NCBI GenBank assembly: GCA_905236715.1
Contig: CAJOMQ010000012.1
Location: 19,680-83,679, forward strand
DNA length: 64,000 nt
Reading direction: 5' to 3'
From: an uncultured Bacilli bacterium
Lineage (GTDB): Bacteria > Bacillota_I > Bacilli_A > RFN20 > CAG-826
In this document: positions 25,861-33,501 of the stretch, one piece after another
How the letters are laid out: each line of letters begins with the position of its first letter
Numbering within the stretch: position 1 is the stretch's first letter
Made by a program: the position numbers and the translations under genes
Notes under the pieces: generated by a model
The model's database searches: none
What the model was told of the DNA's origin: nothing
What the model saw: only the letters and a program-made list of their open reading frames with translations

Positions 25861-26295
25861 ATGAAAAAAGCATTGCTCTTATTGCTACCATTTTTATTTG
25901 TGAGTTGCACCAATAAAAGTGGTGAAGTAATGACTGATTCAAAGATGGATATTAGCATGAAACTCTATATTGATGATTTGTTAATTGAAGATGTGACATG
26001 GGAAGATAACGATTCTGTGCACGCTCTTAGTCAACTTGCGGAAAATATTTTAACGATTAACATGCACGAATATGGTGGATTTGAACAAACTGGTTTAATT
26101 GGCCAATCAATTCCGCGAAAAGATAAACAAATAAATGTCAATCCCGGCGATATTGTTTTATATAACGGCAACCAAATATCGGTCTTTTATAACCCTAGTA
26201 GTTGGTCATACACTAAACTAGGTCATATCAATTTATCGAATGATAAGATTAACGAATTATTGAATAAAGAGTCTGTTGTCTTTGCCTTAAAATAA
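25861..26295 (+). CDS. small lipoprotein, unrecognised (DUF4430-like size)
   Basis: 144 residues from MKKALLLLLPFLFVSC, Cys at 16 being the lipidation site; an ATG five codons earlier is in frame but gives a worse signal peptide. Short beta-rich mature domain with GDIVLYNGNQISVFYNPSSWSYTKLG, which recalls cyclophilin-like folds of bacterial secreted proteins (DUF4430/cyclophilin_like). Followed after 13 nt by the hydrolase gene. Confidence 0.6.
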   Translation: MKKALLLLLPFLFVSCTNKSGEVMTDSKMDISMKLYIDDLLIEDVTWEDNDSVHALSQLAENILTINMHEYGGFEQTGLIGQSIPRKDKQINVNPGDIVLYNGNQISVFYNPSSWSYTKLGHINLSNDKINELLNKESVVFALK

Positions 26296-26308
26296 ATCTT
26301 CATAAGAT

Positions 26309-27377
26309 ATGCAAAAAAGAAGAAAGAGAATTGTCATCACTTTATGTGTTATTGCCTCAAGCATTGTTACTTATTTTGCTTTTGGCTTAATCGGTGTCAG
26401 TGTGGCAGCGGATGCTTTCATCAATAAAAGAAATGGTGATTTGCAGGATGATATTTATTGTGTGCAAAAGACGCGTAAAGACTATCCCTTGCTAGATAAT
26501 AGAGAAGAAATTTTATTTTCCTTGCGGTAATGAAACACTAGTTGGTTATTTATACGAGAATATCGCTCCTAAAGGCATCATTATCGTAGCTCACGGTGTG
26601 GCCAATTTTGCTGATGGCAATGGTGCACAATTACAAAATTATTATCTACAAAAAGGATATGATATCTTCGCAATCGATATGACAGGATGCGGCCAAAGCA
26701 CAGGCAATGGCATCAAATCACTTTTCGAATCAAAATATTGCGTTAGTTCCGCGGTTAAATTGATTCAAGAAAATGAAAAAACAAAAGATTTACCCATTTT
26801 TCTGATGGGTCATAGTTGGGGTGGCTATGGTGTAGTGGCCGCGACCGATGAAATCGATGGTGTTTCTGCAGTGGCTTCTTTTTCTGGATACAATATGCCG
26901 AGTGATATGATGTATTATTTTGCGGAAAATTATACTTCCAAAGCCATCGCTATCACCAAACCCGCGATGGAATTTGGCGTTTCTTGTCTATGGGGCAAAA
27001 ATGCTTATGTGACCGCCGAATCCGCGATAAAAAACAATCTAGACATTTCTTACGTCATTATTCATGGCGACAACGATGACGTTGTTCCATTAAATGGTGC
27101 GTCAATATATAGCCACGTCAAAGAAGACGGATATGATAATGTTGAATATCAATTAATCGAAGGAATGAATCACGATGCTCCTTGGAAGACTCTTTCCGCA
27201 ATGGAATATACCAATCAATACGAAGAAGATCTAAAGAAATTGAGAAAACAATATAACAACCAATTACCGGAAGAAATAAGGCAAGAATATCTTGCTTCCA
27301 TTGATTTAGAAAAATCGAGCGCTTTAAATGAACCTTTATTAGATTACATCGATGATATTTTCACTTCTTGCTTATAA
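26309..27377 (+). pseudogene. membrane-anchored alpha/beta hydrolase, split by a one-base frameshift
   Basis: The first frame (26309-26530) gives a TM anchor and ends NREEILFSLR; the second continues FPCGNETLVGYLYENIAPKG with no stop to 27377. Removing one T from TTTT at 26511-26514 or 26516-26519 restores about 355 residues. The nucleophile elbow GHSWGG, an oxyanion-region HGV, the acid in GDNDDVV and His in GMNHDAPW complete the triad. A monoacylglycerol lipase-like fold; a paralogue is intact at 37162-38109. Probably functional if the extra T is an error. Confidence 0.85.
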
Positions 27378-27449
27378 ATTAATGAAAAGATGAAAATTTT
27401 CTTTTGTTTTTATCGATAAAACAATAAGATAAAAGCGTTATTGAAAATT

Positions 27450-28607
27450 ATGGAAAAGAAAAAGAAATTTCGTTTTAGAAGACCCACCAAAAAAGATAAA
27501 TTGACCGCCTTAGAATTAATCGGCAAACATATTGAAAAATATCGGATTCTCATGATTGTGATGGCCTCTATTGTTTTATTAGCGGCCCTAGCTTTTTCCA
27601 TTTATTGGCAATTTGATGAATTTTCTGCGGTCAATTATTTTGGTGAAAGAGGTGTCATAATTGACAACTTATATCTTGTTGTGCACCTTTCTTTCCTTGG
27701 CTTATGCCTTATCATTATTGGCACCTTAGTCTTGAACTTATTTAAGAAAATAGGCACTGTTGCCTTAGCGATTCTTTTCCATATTTACGCTTTTTTGATT
27801 TTAACTTTAGCGACTTTATTAAGTATTCTTGATTTGAAATTAGAATTGTCGCCGATTACTTTCATGATGGCTTGCGCCTTAATTGCTGGTCTATTCATGG
27901 TGGAACCGCGCTTCTTTATCTTTATTTCGTTCTCATATTATGTGACCATCATGATTTTCCAAGGTGTTAATCATTATCATTATTTTAGCAACGCTAATTA
28001 CGTGGAAAACATCATCTATTTCTTAGCGTATGTGATTTTAACCGCTTTAATTTCGGTCCGTTATTATCGTGTCACTAGAAGTGAATATGAGGCCAAAAGA
28101 AAATTAGAAATTCTCACCTATTATGATGAATTAACTGGTTTATTAAACGAAAGATCCTATATGGCGGAAATTGACCGTATCGCGAAAGGCATTGAAGATG
28201 GCACTTTAGAAGAATTCGCCGTGGTGATGATGGATGTTAATAATTTAAAAGCCACCAATGATGCTTATGGTCATCATTATGGCTGCCATCTCATCGTTGA
28301 ATGCGGTCATGTTTTACCTACCGTCTTCAAACATTCCCTTTTATATCATGTCGGCGGTGATGAATTTATCGCTATTGTCTATGGCGAAGATTACCGTAAT
28401 TTTGAACAAGTGATGGAAGAATTTGATAAAACATTCTCTTATTCCCTCATTCAATATGAAGGACATGAATTAATATTCTCGGTGGCTAGAGGCTACACCA
28501 AATATCAAAAAGGTGACCGGTACCAGGATGTCATGCAGCGAGCGGATGACTTGATGTATGAAAATAAAAAGATGCTCAAAGAAAAATATAATATGAAAGG
28601 TAGATAG
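27450..28607 (+). CDS. membrane diguanylate cyclase (GGDEF domain)
   Basis: 385 residues from the ATG at 27450 (TTG at 27441 is rejected). Six transmembrane helices (about 33-205) precede a GGDEF domain (about 220-380): YYDELTGLLNERSY, VVMMDVNNLKATND, and an intact YHVGGDEF active site. It would make cyclic di-GMP. No c-di-GMP riboswitch or EAL partner is in the window; control of the Tad-like pilus is a possible but unproven link. Confidence 0.9.
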   Translation: MEKKKKFRFRRPTKKDKLTALELIGKHIEKYRILMIVMASIVLLAALAFSIYWQFDEFSAVNYFGERGVIIDNLYLVVHLSFLGLCLIIIGTLVLNLFKKIGTVALAILFHIYAFLILTLATLLSILDLKLELSPITFMMACALIAGLFMVEPRFFIFISFSYYVTIMIFQGVNHYHYFSNANYVENIIYFLAYVILTALISVRYYRVTRSEYEAKRKLEILTYYDELTGLLNERSYMAEIDRIAKGIEDGTLEEFAVVMMDVNNLKATNDAYGHHYGCHLIVECGHVLPTVFKHSLLYHVGGDEFIAIVYGEDYRNFEQVMEEFDKTFSYSLIQYEGHELIFSVARGYTKYQKGDRYQDVMQRADDLMYENKKMLKEKYNMKGR

Positions 28608-28612
28608 GCCCT

Positions 28613-29206
28613 CTATCTATTTTTTATAAATTCCAATTGATGTTTATTGCGAGAAATAATTCCTTGTTTTACTAATTTAGTAATTAAACGAGAAAGGGTT
28701 TCTCTTTCTAAATATAAGGTTTTTGCTAAAGAAGTGACGTTATTAAATGTAATTTTTCCATTATGCGTCAACATGTAGTAGTGCAATCTATCTTCCGCAT
28801 TATTGAATGACAATAATTTGATTTGTAAATTGAGCTTTTTACCAAAATTAGCCTGTTCTTGTAGGTATTTTTCCAAAAATTGTTCATTGGATTTCATAAT
28901 ATCTAGCAAATCTTCTTTTTTTAGATAAGCGACTTGCGAATCAATGACCGCGGTGACATTACCACGATAATGATTGTCATCACTAAAAAGAAGGTTGTTG
29001 CCAAACATTCCATCTTCTTTGATGACGTTATAAATAATTTCTTTTCCGGAAAAAGAATATGAAACAATATCAATTTCCCCTTTAATGACAAATCCAACCG
29101 TATTACAAATACTGTTTTCTAAAAATATAATTTTTCCCGCTTCATATTTTTGATAAAGCAGTTTCTTTTTCTCTTGTTCTGACAATAATTGAATTAAATT
29201 AGCCAT
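28613..29206 (-). CDS. Crp/Fnr family transcription regulator
   Basis: The start is set at 29206 (MANLIQLLSEQEKKK), removing a 42-residue extension through the promoter region. 197 residues: cyclic-nucleotide-binding-type beta roll (about 15-110), dimer helix, HTH at the C-terminus with recognition helix RETLSRLITKL. The RETxxR pattern matches E. coli CRP Arg180, Glu181 and Arg185, which read TGTGA. No FNR-type Cys cluster is seen, so the effector is unknown. Divergent from the SsuA-like operon. Confidence 0.88.
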   Translation of the reverse strand: MANLIQLLSEQEKKKLLYQKYEAGKIIFLENSICNTVGFVIKGEIDIVSYSFSGKEIIYNVIKEDGMFGNNLLFSDDNHYRGNVTAVIDSQVAYLKKEDLLDIMKSNEQFLEKYLQEQANFGKKLNLQIKLLSFNNAEDRLHYYMLTHNGKITFNNVTSLAKTLYLERETLSRLITKLVKQGIISRNKHQLEFIKNR

Positions 29207-29208
29207 AG

Positions 29209-29224
29209 TGTGACTCAAATCACA
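29209..29224. promoter_or_regulatory. perfect CRP-type operator TGTGACTCAAATCACA
   Basis: TGTGA-N6-TCACA, the textbook CRP consensus, 2 nt from the start codon of the Crp-like gene and centred at -41.5 from the predicted start of transcription of the opposite operon (-10 TAATAT at 29246-29251). Confidence 0.85.
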
Positions 29225-29245
29225 TATTATTTTATCCGTTTTTGT

Positions 29246-29251
29246 TAATAT
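29246..29251 (+). promoter_or_regulatory. -10 box of the SsuA-like operon
   Basis: TAATAT with no good -35; the CRP-type box occupies the -35 region, as in class II activated promoters. Predicted +1 at about 29258; AAGGAG precedes the ATG. Confidence 0.5.
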
Positions 29252-29276
29252 ATCAACACACAAGGAGTTAATAACT

Positions 29277-30254
29277 ATGAAACATATTACAAAAACAATG
29301 TTAATTGTCGCTTTAATGGGAGCATTCCTCACTGGATGTACCGATCAAAAAGATAGTCAATCCAAATGCGATGACTGCCATATTTTTAATACACAAAAGT
29401 TAGGTTTGAAAGTGGCCGCTCCAGCAGGTGCTCCAGCAGTCTCTTTATTCGCTCATTTAGATGAAAAGAATGTGGAAATCAACGCCGCTAATGCCGTGCA
29501 AGCTTATTTAACGGATAGTTCAGACAAAGATATTGTGATCTTACCCACGAATTATGGAATCAAACAAATTGTCTCCGCCGGTGTGAATTTCCAAATTGCC
29601 GCCACTGTGACATTTGGCAATTTTTTTCTTTTATCCACCGGCTTAGATGATGACGGTGTTTTAAATGAAAATGACAAAGTCATGGCATTTCAGCAAAATG
29701 GTGTTGGAGGAAAAATCTTCCAATATGTTTATGGAGATTTGAATCTTGATGTGACTTATGTTGGCGATGTATCAGAAGTCAAAGATGCTATTTTCGAAGT
29801 TAATGGCAACGCTTTTAATTATGATTATGCCTTATTAGCCCAACCCGTGGTTAATGCGGTCTTAAGTAAGAAAAGCAATTACAAAATCTACGCCAATATC
29901 CAAGAAAAATATCAAACCAAAAGTGGTGGTAAAGAAATTACCCAAGCCTCTATATTTGTGAAAAAATCTGCGAACAAAGAAAAAGTTGTCGAAGTTTTAA
30001 ATATTCTCAAAGAAGATATTGCCCAATTATTGGATGATACTTCCTTTATCGTTGAAGAAACAAATGGTCTTGATAACGAATTTGTCACCGGTAAATTAAG
30101 TGGTACCGCCGAAGTGATTAAAAAATTATTAGATGATGGCAATCAACTAGGTATTGGTTATAAAGATGCCTATGGAAATAAAGCCAGTATCGACGCTTTT
30201 ATTCAAACTTTAGGAATGGCTGAAACTAGTGAAGAAATTTATTTCCGCGCTTAA
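29277..30254 (+). CDS. SsuA/THI5-like ABC substrate-binding lipoprotein
   Basis: 325 residues. Lipobox MGAFLTGC, Cys at 21. The NMT1/SsuA-like fold is suggested by VAAPAGAPAVSLFAHL, ILPTNYGIKQIVSAG and FQQNGVGGKIFQYV. Shortly after the lipid anchor comes CDDCH, a CxxCH motif. It overlaps the permease gene by 26 nt. Ligand unknown; aliphatic sulfonates, pyrimidine precursors or other small organics are typical of the family. Likely controlled by the divergent CRP-like regulator. Confidence 0.85.
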   Translation: MKHITKTMLIVALMGAFLTGCTDQKDSQSKCDDCHIFNTQKLGLKVAAPAGAPAVSLFAHLDEKNVEINAANAVQAYLTDSSDKDIVILPTNYGIKQIVSAGVNFQIAATVTFGNFFLLSTGLDDDGVLNENDKVMAFQQNGVGGKIFQYVYGDLNLDVTYVGDVSEVKDAIFEVNGNAFNYDYALLAQPVVNAVLSKKSNYKIYANIQEKYQTKSGGKEITQASIFVKKSANKEKVVEVLNILKEDIAQLLDDTSFIVEETNGLDNEFVTGKLSGTAEVIKKLLDDGNQLGIGYKDAYGNKASIDAFIQTLGMAETSEEIYFRA

Positions 30255-31005
30255 ATCTAATACCGCCATATACGTTTATGGCATTTTCTTTGTCTTTTTA
30301 GTGTGGTGGATTATCTCCCTTAGCCAAGGAAGAGGAAATGTTGTATTTCCTAATCCCATTGAAACATTTGCGAAAACGGGAGAATTATTATCCGCTCCAT
30401 ACATATATAAATGTATAGGATGGACCCTATTAAGAACTCTAATAGGTTTTGGCTTCTCTTTCATCGTAGCTTTATTTCTTGGTGTATTATCGGGATATTG
30501 CCCTAAAGCCTATACATTTTTCAAACCATTAGTGATTGTTTTAAAAAGCGCACCAACCGCTGCTTTTATCTTTCTATTCTTAATTTTGGTGGGTTCTCGA
30601 TACGCCGCCATATTTATTGTCTTTTTGGTCTCATTCCCCATTCTTTATGAATCAATTGTCGGTGGTTTAAATAGTTTAAATCAAGAAATCAAGGATGCTT
30701 TAAGAATCGATACCGGGAATTTCTTTGATAAATTCTTCCGCGTTCGTTTGCCTTTATCGTTCCCTTATATCGCTGTTGGCATTTTATCTAGTCTAGCTTT
30801 ATCTTTTAAAACCTCCATTATGGCGGAAATCATTTCTGGTAATACCGATTACGGACTAGGCGCCGCTATTCGCGCTTATCGAAATATGGACCCCACCGAC
30901 TTAACACCGATTTTTTCTGTTACTCTTATTGCCATTGTGATTGTTTTAATCATCGATTTATCGACAATGGCGTTGAAATATTTCTTTATTAAGAAACAAT
31001 ATTGA
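30229..31005 (+). CDS. SsuC/TauC-type ABC transporter permease
   Basis: 258 residues, GTG start. Six helices with the BPD_transp_1 EAA-like loop (LNSLNQEIKDALRIDTGNFFDKFFRVRLPLSFPYIAVG written here in part: EIKDALRIDTGN). It pairs with the SsuA-like protein. No ATPase gene follows; the next genes encode hydrogenase, so the motor must be elsewhere or shared. Confidence 0.88.
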   Translation: MKKFISALKSNTAIYVYGIFFVFLVWWIISLSQGRGNVVFPNPIETFAKTGELLSAPYIYKCIGWTLLRTLIGFGFSFIVALFLGVLSGYCPKAYTFFKPLVIVLKSAPTAAFIFLFLILVGSRYAAIFIVFLVSFPILYESIVGGLNSLNQEIKDALRIDTGNFFDKFFRVRLPLSFPYIAVGILSSLALSFKTSIMAEIISGNTDYGLGAAIRAYRNMDPTDLTPIFSVTLIAIVIVLIIDLSTMALKYFFIKKQY

Positions 31006-31052
31006 TACTTGTTTGTTTAAGAATACAAAAAAAGTCTTTTTGTCGTGGCTTT

Positions 31053-31065
31053 ATTGTATTACAAT
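31053..31065. promoter_or_regulatory. palindrome and possible -10 before the hydrogenase operon
   Basis: ATTGTA-T-TACAAT perfect palindrome; TACAAT (31060-31065) could be the -10 with a weak -35 (TTTTTG) 17 nt upstream. Redox-type control such as Rex would need a different consensus, so the binder is unknown. Confidence 0.4.
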
Positions 31066-31106
31066 ACTAATGTTTGGCGTGGTTAAACGCGTTTCGAGGA
31101 GATTTT

Positions 31107-31592
31107 ATGGCTAAATTACAACCTGCAGCAGTGAAACTCATTACCGAAATCTGTCATCGCTATCAAGATGAACCGACACCCACGATGATGATCTTGGAAG
31201 ATATCCAAAAAGAGTTTGGATATATCCCATTAGAAGTCCAAGAACTCGTCAGTGAATTAACCGGTGTCCCTGTTTCGGAAATCTATGGTGTTGTCACTTT
31301 TTATTCTTTCTTTTCTATGAATCCCAAAGGCAAATATGTCATTGGTGTTTGTTTGGGAACAGCCTGCTATGTCAAAGGCAGTCAATTAGTTCTTGATAAA
31401 TTCAGTGAATTATTAGGCATCAAAGCGGGTGAAACCACCCCTGATGGTTTATTTACCTTAGATGTCTTACGTTGCATCGGCGCTTGTGCGATTGCTCCCG
31501 CTGTTTCGATTAACGGCAAAGTCTATCCCCAAGTGAAAGTGGATAACGTCAAAAATATTATCGCAGACTATCGTGCACAGGAGGCTCAATAA
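31107..31592 (+). CDS. hydC: NuoE-like subunit of NADH-dependent [FeFe]-hydrogenase (HydC/HndA)
   Basis: 161 residues from the ATG at 31107, preceded by GAGGAG; the TTG at 31074 is rejected. Thioredoxin-like [2Fe-2S] fold with ligands in GVCLGTACYVKG and LRCIGACAIAP (four Cys). Subunit one of the HydABC complex that couples NADH (and ferredoxin in bifurcating enzymes) to H2. Next gene 1 nt downstream. Confidence 0.92.
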   Translation: MAKLQPAAVKLITEICHRYQDEPTPTMMILEDIQKEFGYIPLEVQELVSELTGVPVSEIYGVVTFYSFFSMNPKGKYVIGVCLGTACYVKGSQLVLDKFSELLGIKAGETTPDGLFTLDVLRCIGACAIAPAVSINGKVYPQVKVDNVKNIIADYRAQEAQ

Positions 31593-31593
31593 T

Positions 31594-33489
31594 ATGGAAG
31601 TGAAAAGAATTGAAAACGAACAACAACTCCAAGAGAGAATGAGCCATTGCGCCAAATGTCTCGATTTAAAATTCCATTGTGAACCAGGCAAAAAAGCCAT
31701 CGCCATCTGTGGTGGTACCGGATGTTTATCCAGTGATTCACAAGACATTTTAGATAAATTCCACGCTTTAATTAAAGAAAATCACTTAGAAGATAAAGTC
31801 ACTGCGAATATCGTCGGTTGCTTTGGCTTCTGTTCACAAGGTCCTTTTGTGAAAGTCTATCCCGAAGAAACTCTTTACACAAAAGTGAAAACCAAAGATG
31901 TCGAAGAAATCTTCAATAAAGACATCTTAAATAACGAAGTGGTCGAAAGATTATTATTCGTCGACCCCCAAACTAAAGAAAAAGCCCAAAGACAACATGA
32001 TATCGGCTTTTATAAATTACAACACCGTGACATCGCTTTACACGGAAATGGTGAAATTAACCCCGAAGATATTTCCGAAGCTTTAGGTTATGGTGCGTTC
32101 AAAGGTTTATTAAGAGCCCTTCATATGTCCCGTAAAGAAGTCATTGATGAAGTCTTAAAATCGGGTTTAAGAGGCCGTGGTGGTGCGGGCTTCCCCACTG
32201 GTAAAAAATGGTCTTTTGTCCCTGATACTGATGAACCAAAATATATGATTTGTAATGGTGATGAAGGTGACCCAGGAGCCTTTATGGATCGTTCCATCAT
32301 CGAAGGTAATCCTTGCGCGGTTATCGAAGGTATGATGATTGCCGGTTACGCGATTGGTGCGGAAAATGGTTATTTCTATGTCCGTGCTGAATACCCAACC
32401 GCAGTGGCCCGTTTAAGAAAAGCCATTAAAGATTTAGAAGATGTCGGCTTATTAGGCGATAACATTCTCGGCACTGGCTTCTCCTTTAGATGCCATGTCC
32501 GTTTAGGTGCTGGCGCTTTCGTCTGTGGTGAAGAAACCGCTTTAATCAATTCCATTGAAGGAAAACGTGGTATGCCACGTCCTCGTCCACCTTTCCCCGC
32601 TGTGAAAGGCTTATGGGGACATCCTTCTTGCGTTAATAATGTGGAAACATTAGCATGTGTCCCATATATCTTAAGAGAAGGTTGGGAAAAATTTGCCGCG
32701 ATTGGTACTGATGATACCAAAGGTACGAAAGTCTTTGCTTTAGGTGGCAAAGTTAATAATGTCGGCTTAGTGGAAGTCCCCATGGGTACCACATTAAGAC
32801 AATTAATTTTTGATATCGGTGGTGGTATTCCTGGTAATAAGAAATTCAAAGCCATCCAAACCGGTGGTCCTTCTGGTGGCTGCTTAACCGAAAAAGATTT
32901 AGATACCCCAATCGACTTCGGTAGCCTTGTCGCTGCCGGCAGTATGATGGGTTCTGGTGGCGCAATCGTCATGGATGAAGATAACTGTATGGTGGATGTC
33001 GCCAAATTTTATATGACATTCATCTGTGATGAATCATGTGGTAAATGCTCTCCTTGCCGTATCGGCACGAAGAGATGCTTAGATATCTTAACCAAGATTT
33101 GTGATGGTAAAGGTTCTCCCGAAGACCTCGATGAATTAAATGAATTATCCGTTCATATTAGAAATAATTCACTTTGCGCTTTAGGACAAACCGCGACCAA
33201 CCCAATTCTTTCCACAATGAAAGCGTTCCCGGAAGAATATCAAGCCCATGTCGTGGATCATAAATGTCCCGCTCATGTGTGCAAAAATATGATGGAATAT
33301 TACATCGTTCCCGATAAATGTATGGGTTGTGGTTTATGTATGCGCAATTGCCCTGTTTCTGCCATTGCCCCGAATAATGAACCAGCAAAATTACCCAATA
33401 AATTTAGACACGTTATTGACACAACAAAGTGTGTTAAATGTGGTTCTTGTATGAGTGGTTGCCACTTCGGCGCCATCATCAAGAGATAG
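31594..33489 (+). CDS. hydB: NuoF-like flavoprotein subunit of [FeFe]-hydrogenase (HydB/HndC)
   Basis: The start at 31594 follows AGGAGG, giving 631 residues. Order: N-terminal thioredoxin-like [2Fe-2S] domain (CGGTGC, CFGFC), NADH/FMN-binding NuoF core (GRGGAGFPTGKKW, GDEGDPGAFMDRS), the SCGKCSPCRIGT [4Fe-4S] site, and a C-terminal pair of [4Fe-4S] clusters (CMGCGLCMRNC, CVKCGSCMSGC). This is the architecture of bifurcating HydB. Cytoplasmic; accepts electrons from NADH. Confidence 0.94.
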   Translation: MEVKRIENEQQLQERMSHCAKCLDLKFHCEPGKKAIAICGGTGCLSSDSQDILDKFHALIKENHLEDKVTANIVGCFGFCSQGPFVKVYPEETLYTKVKTKDVEEIFNKDILNNEVVERLLFVDPQTKEKAQRQHDIGFYKLQHRDIALHGNGEINPEDISEALGYGAFKGLLRALHMSRKEVIDEVLKSGLRGRGGAGFPTGKKWSFVPDTDEPKYMICNGDEGDPGAFMDRSIIEGNPCAVIEGMMIAGYAIGAENGYFYVRAEYPTAVARLRKAIKDLEDVGLLGDNILGTGFSFRCHVRLGAGAFVCGEETALINSIEGKRGMPRPRPPFPAVKGLWGHPSCVNNVETLACVPYILREGWEKFAAIGTDDTKGTKVFALGGKVNNVGLVEVPMGTTLRQLIFDIGGGIPGNKKFKAIQTGGPSGGCLTEKDLDTPIDFGSLVAAGSMMGSGGAIVMDEDNCMVDVAKFYMTFICDESCGKCSPCRIGTKRCLDILTKICDGKGSPEDLDELNELSVHIRNNSLCALGQTATNPILSTMKAFPEEYQAHVVDHKCPAHVCKNMMEYYIVPDKCMGCGLCMRNCPVSAIAPNNEPAKLPNKFRHVIDTTKCVKCGSCMSGCHFGAIIKR

Positions 33490-33501
33490 GAGGAAATAAT
33501 T

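Noticed and set aside
32376..33005. 209-residue minus-strand ORF
   Set aside because: Shadow of the hydB coding sequence; the plus-strand protein has all NuoF motifs.
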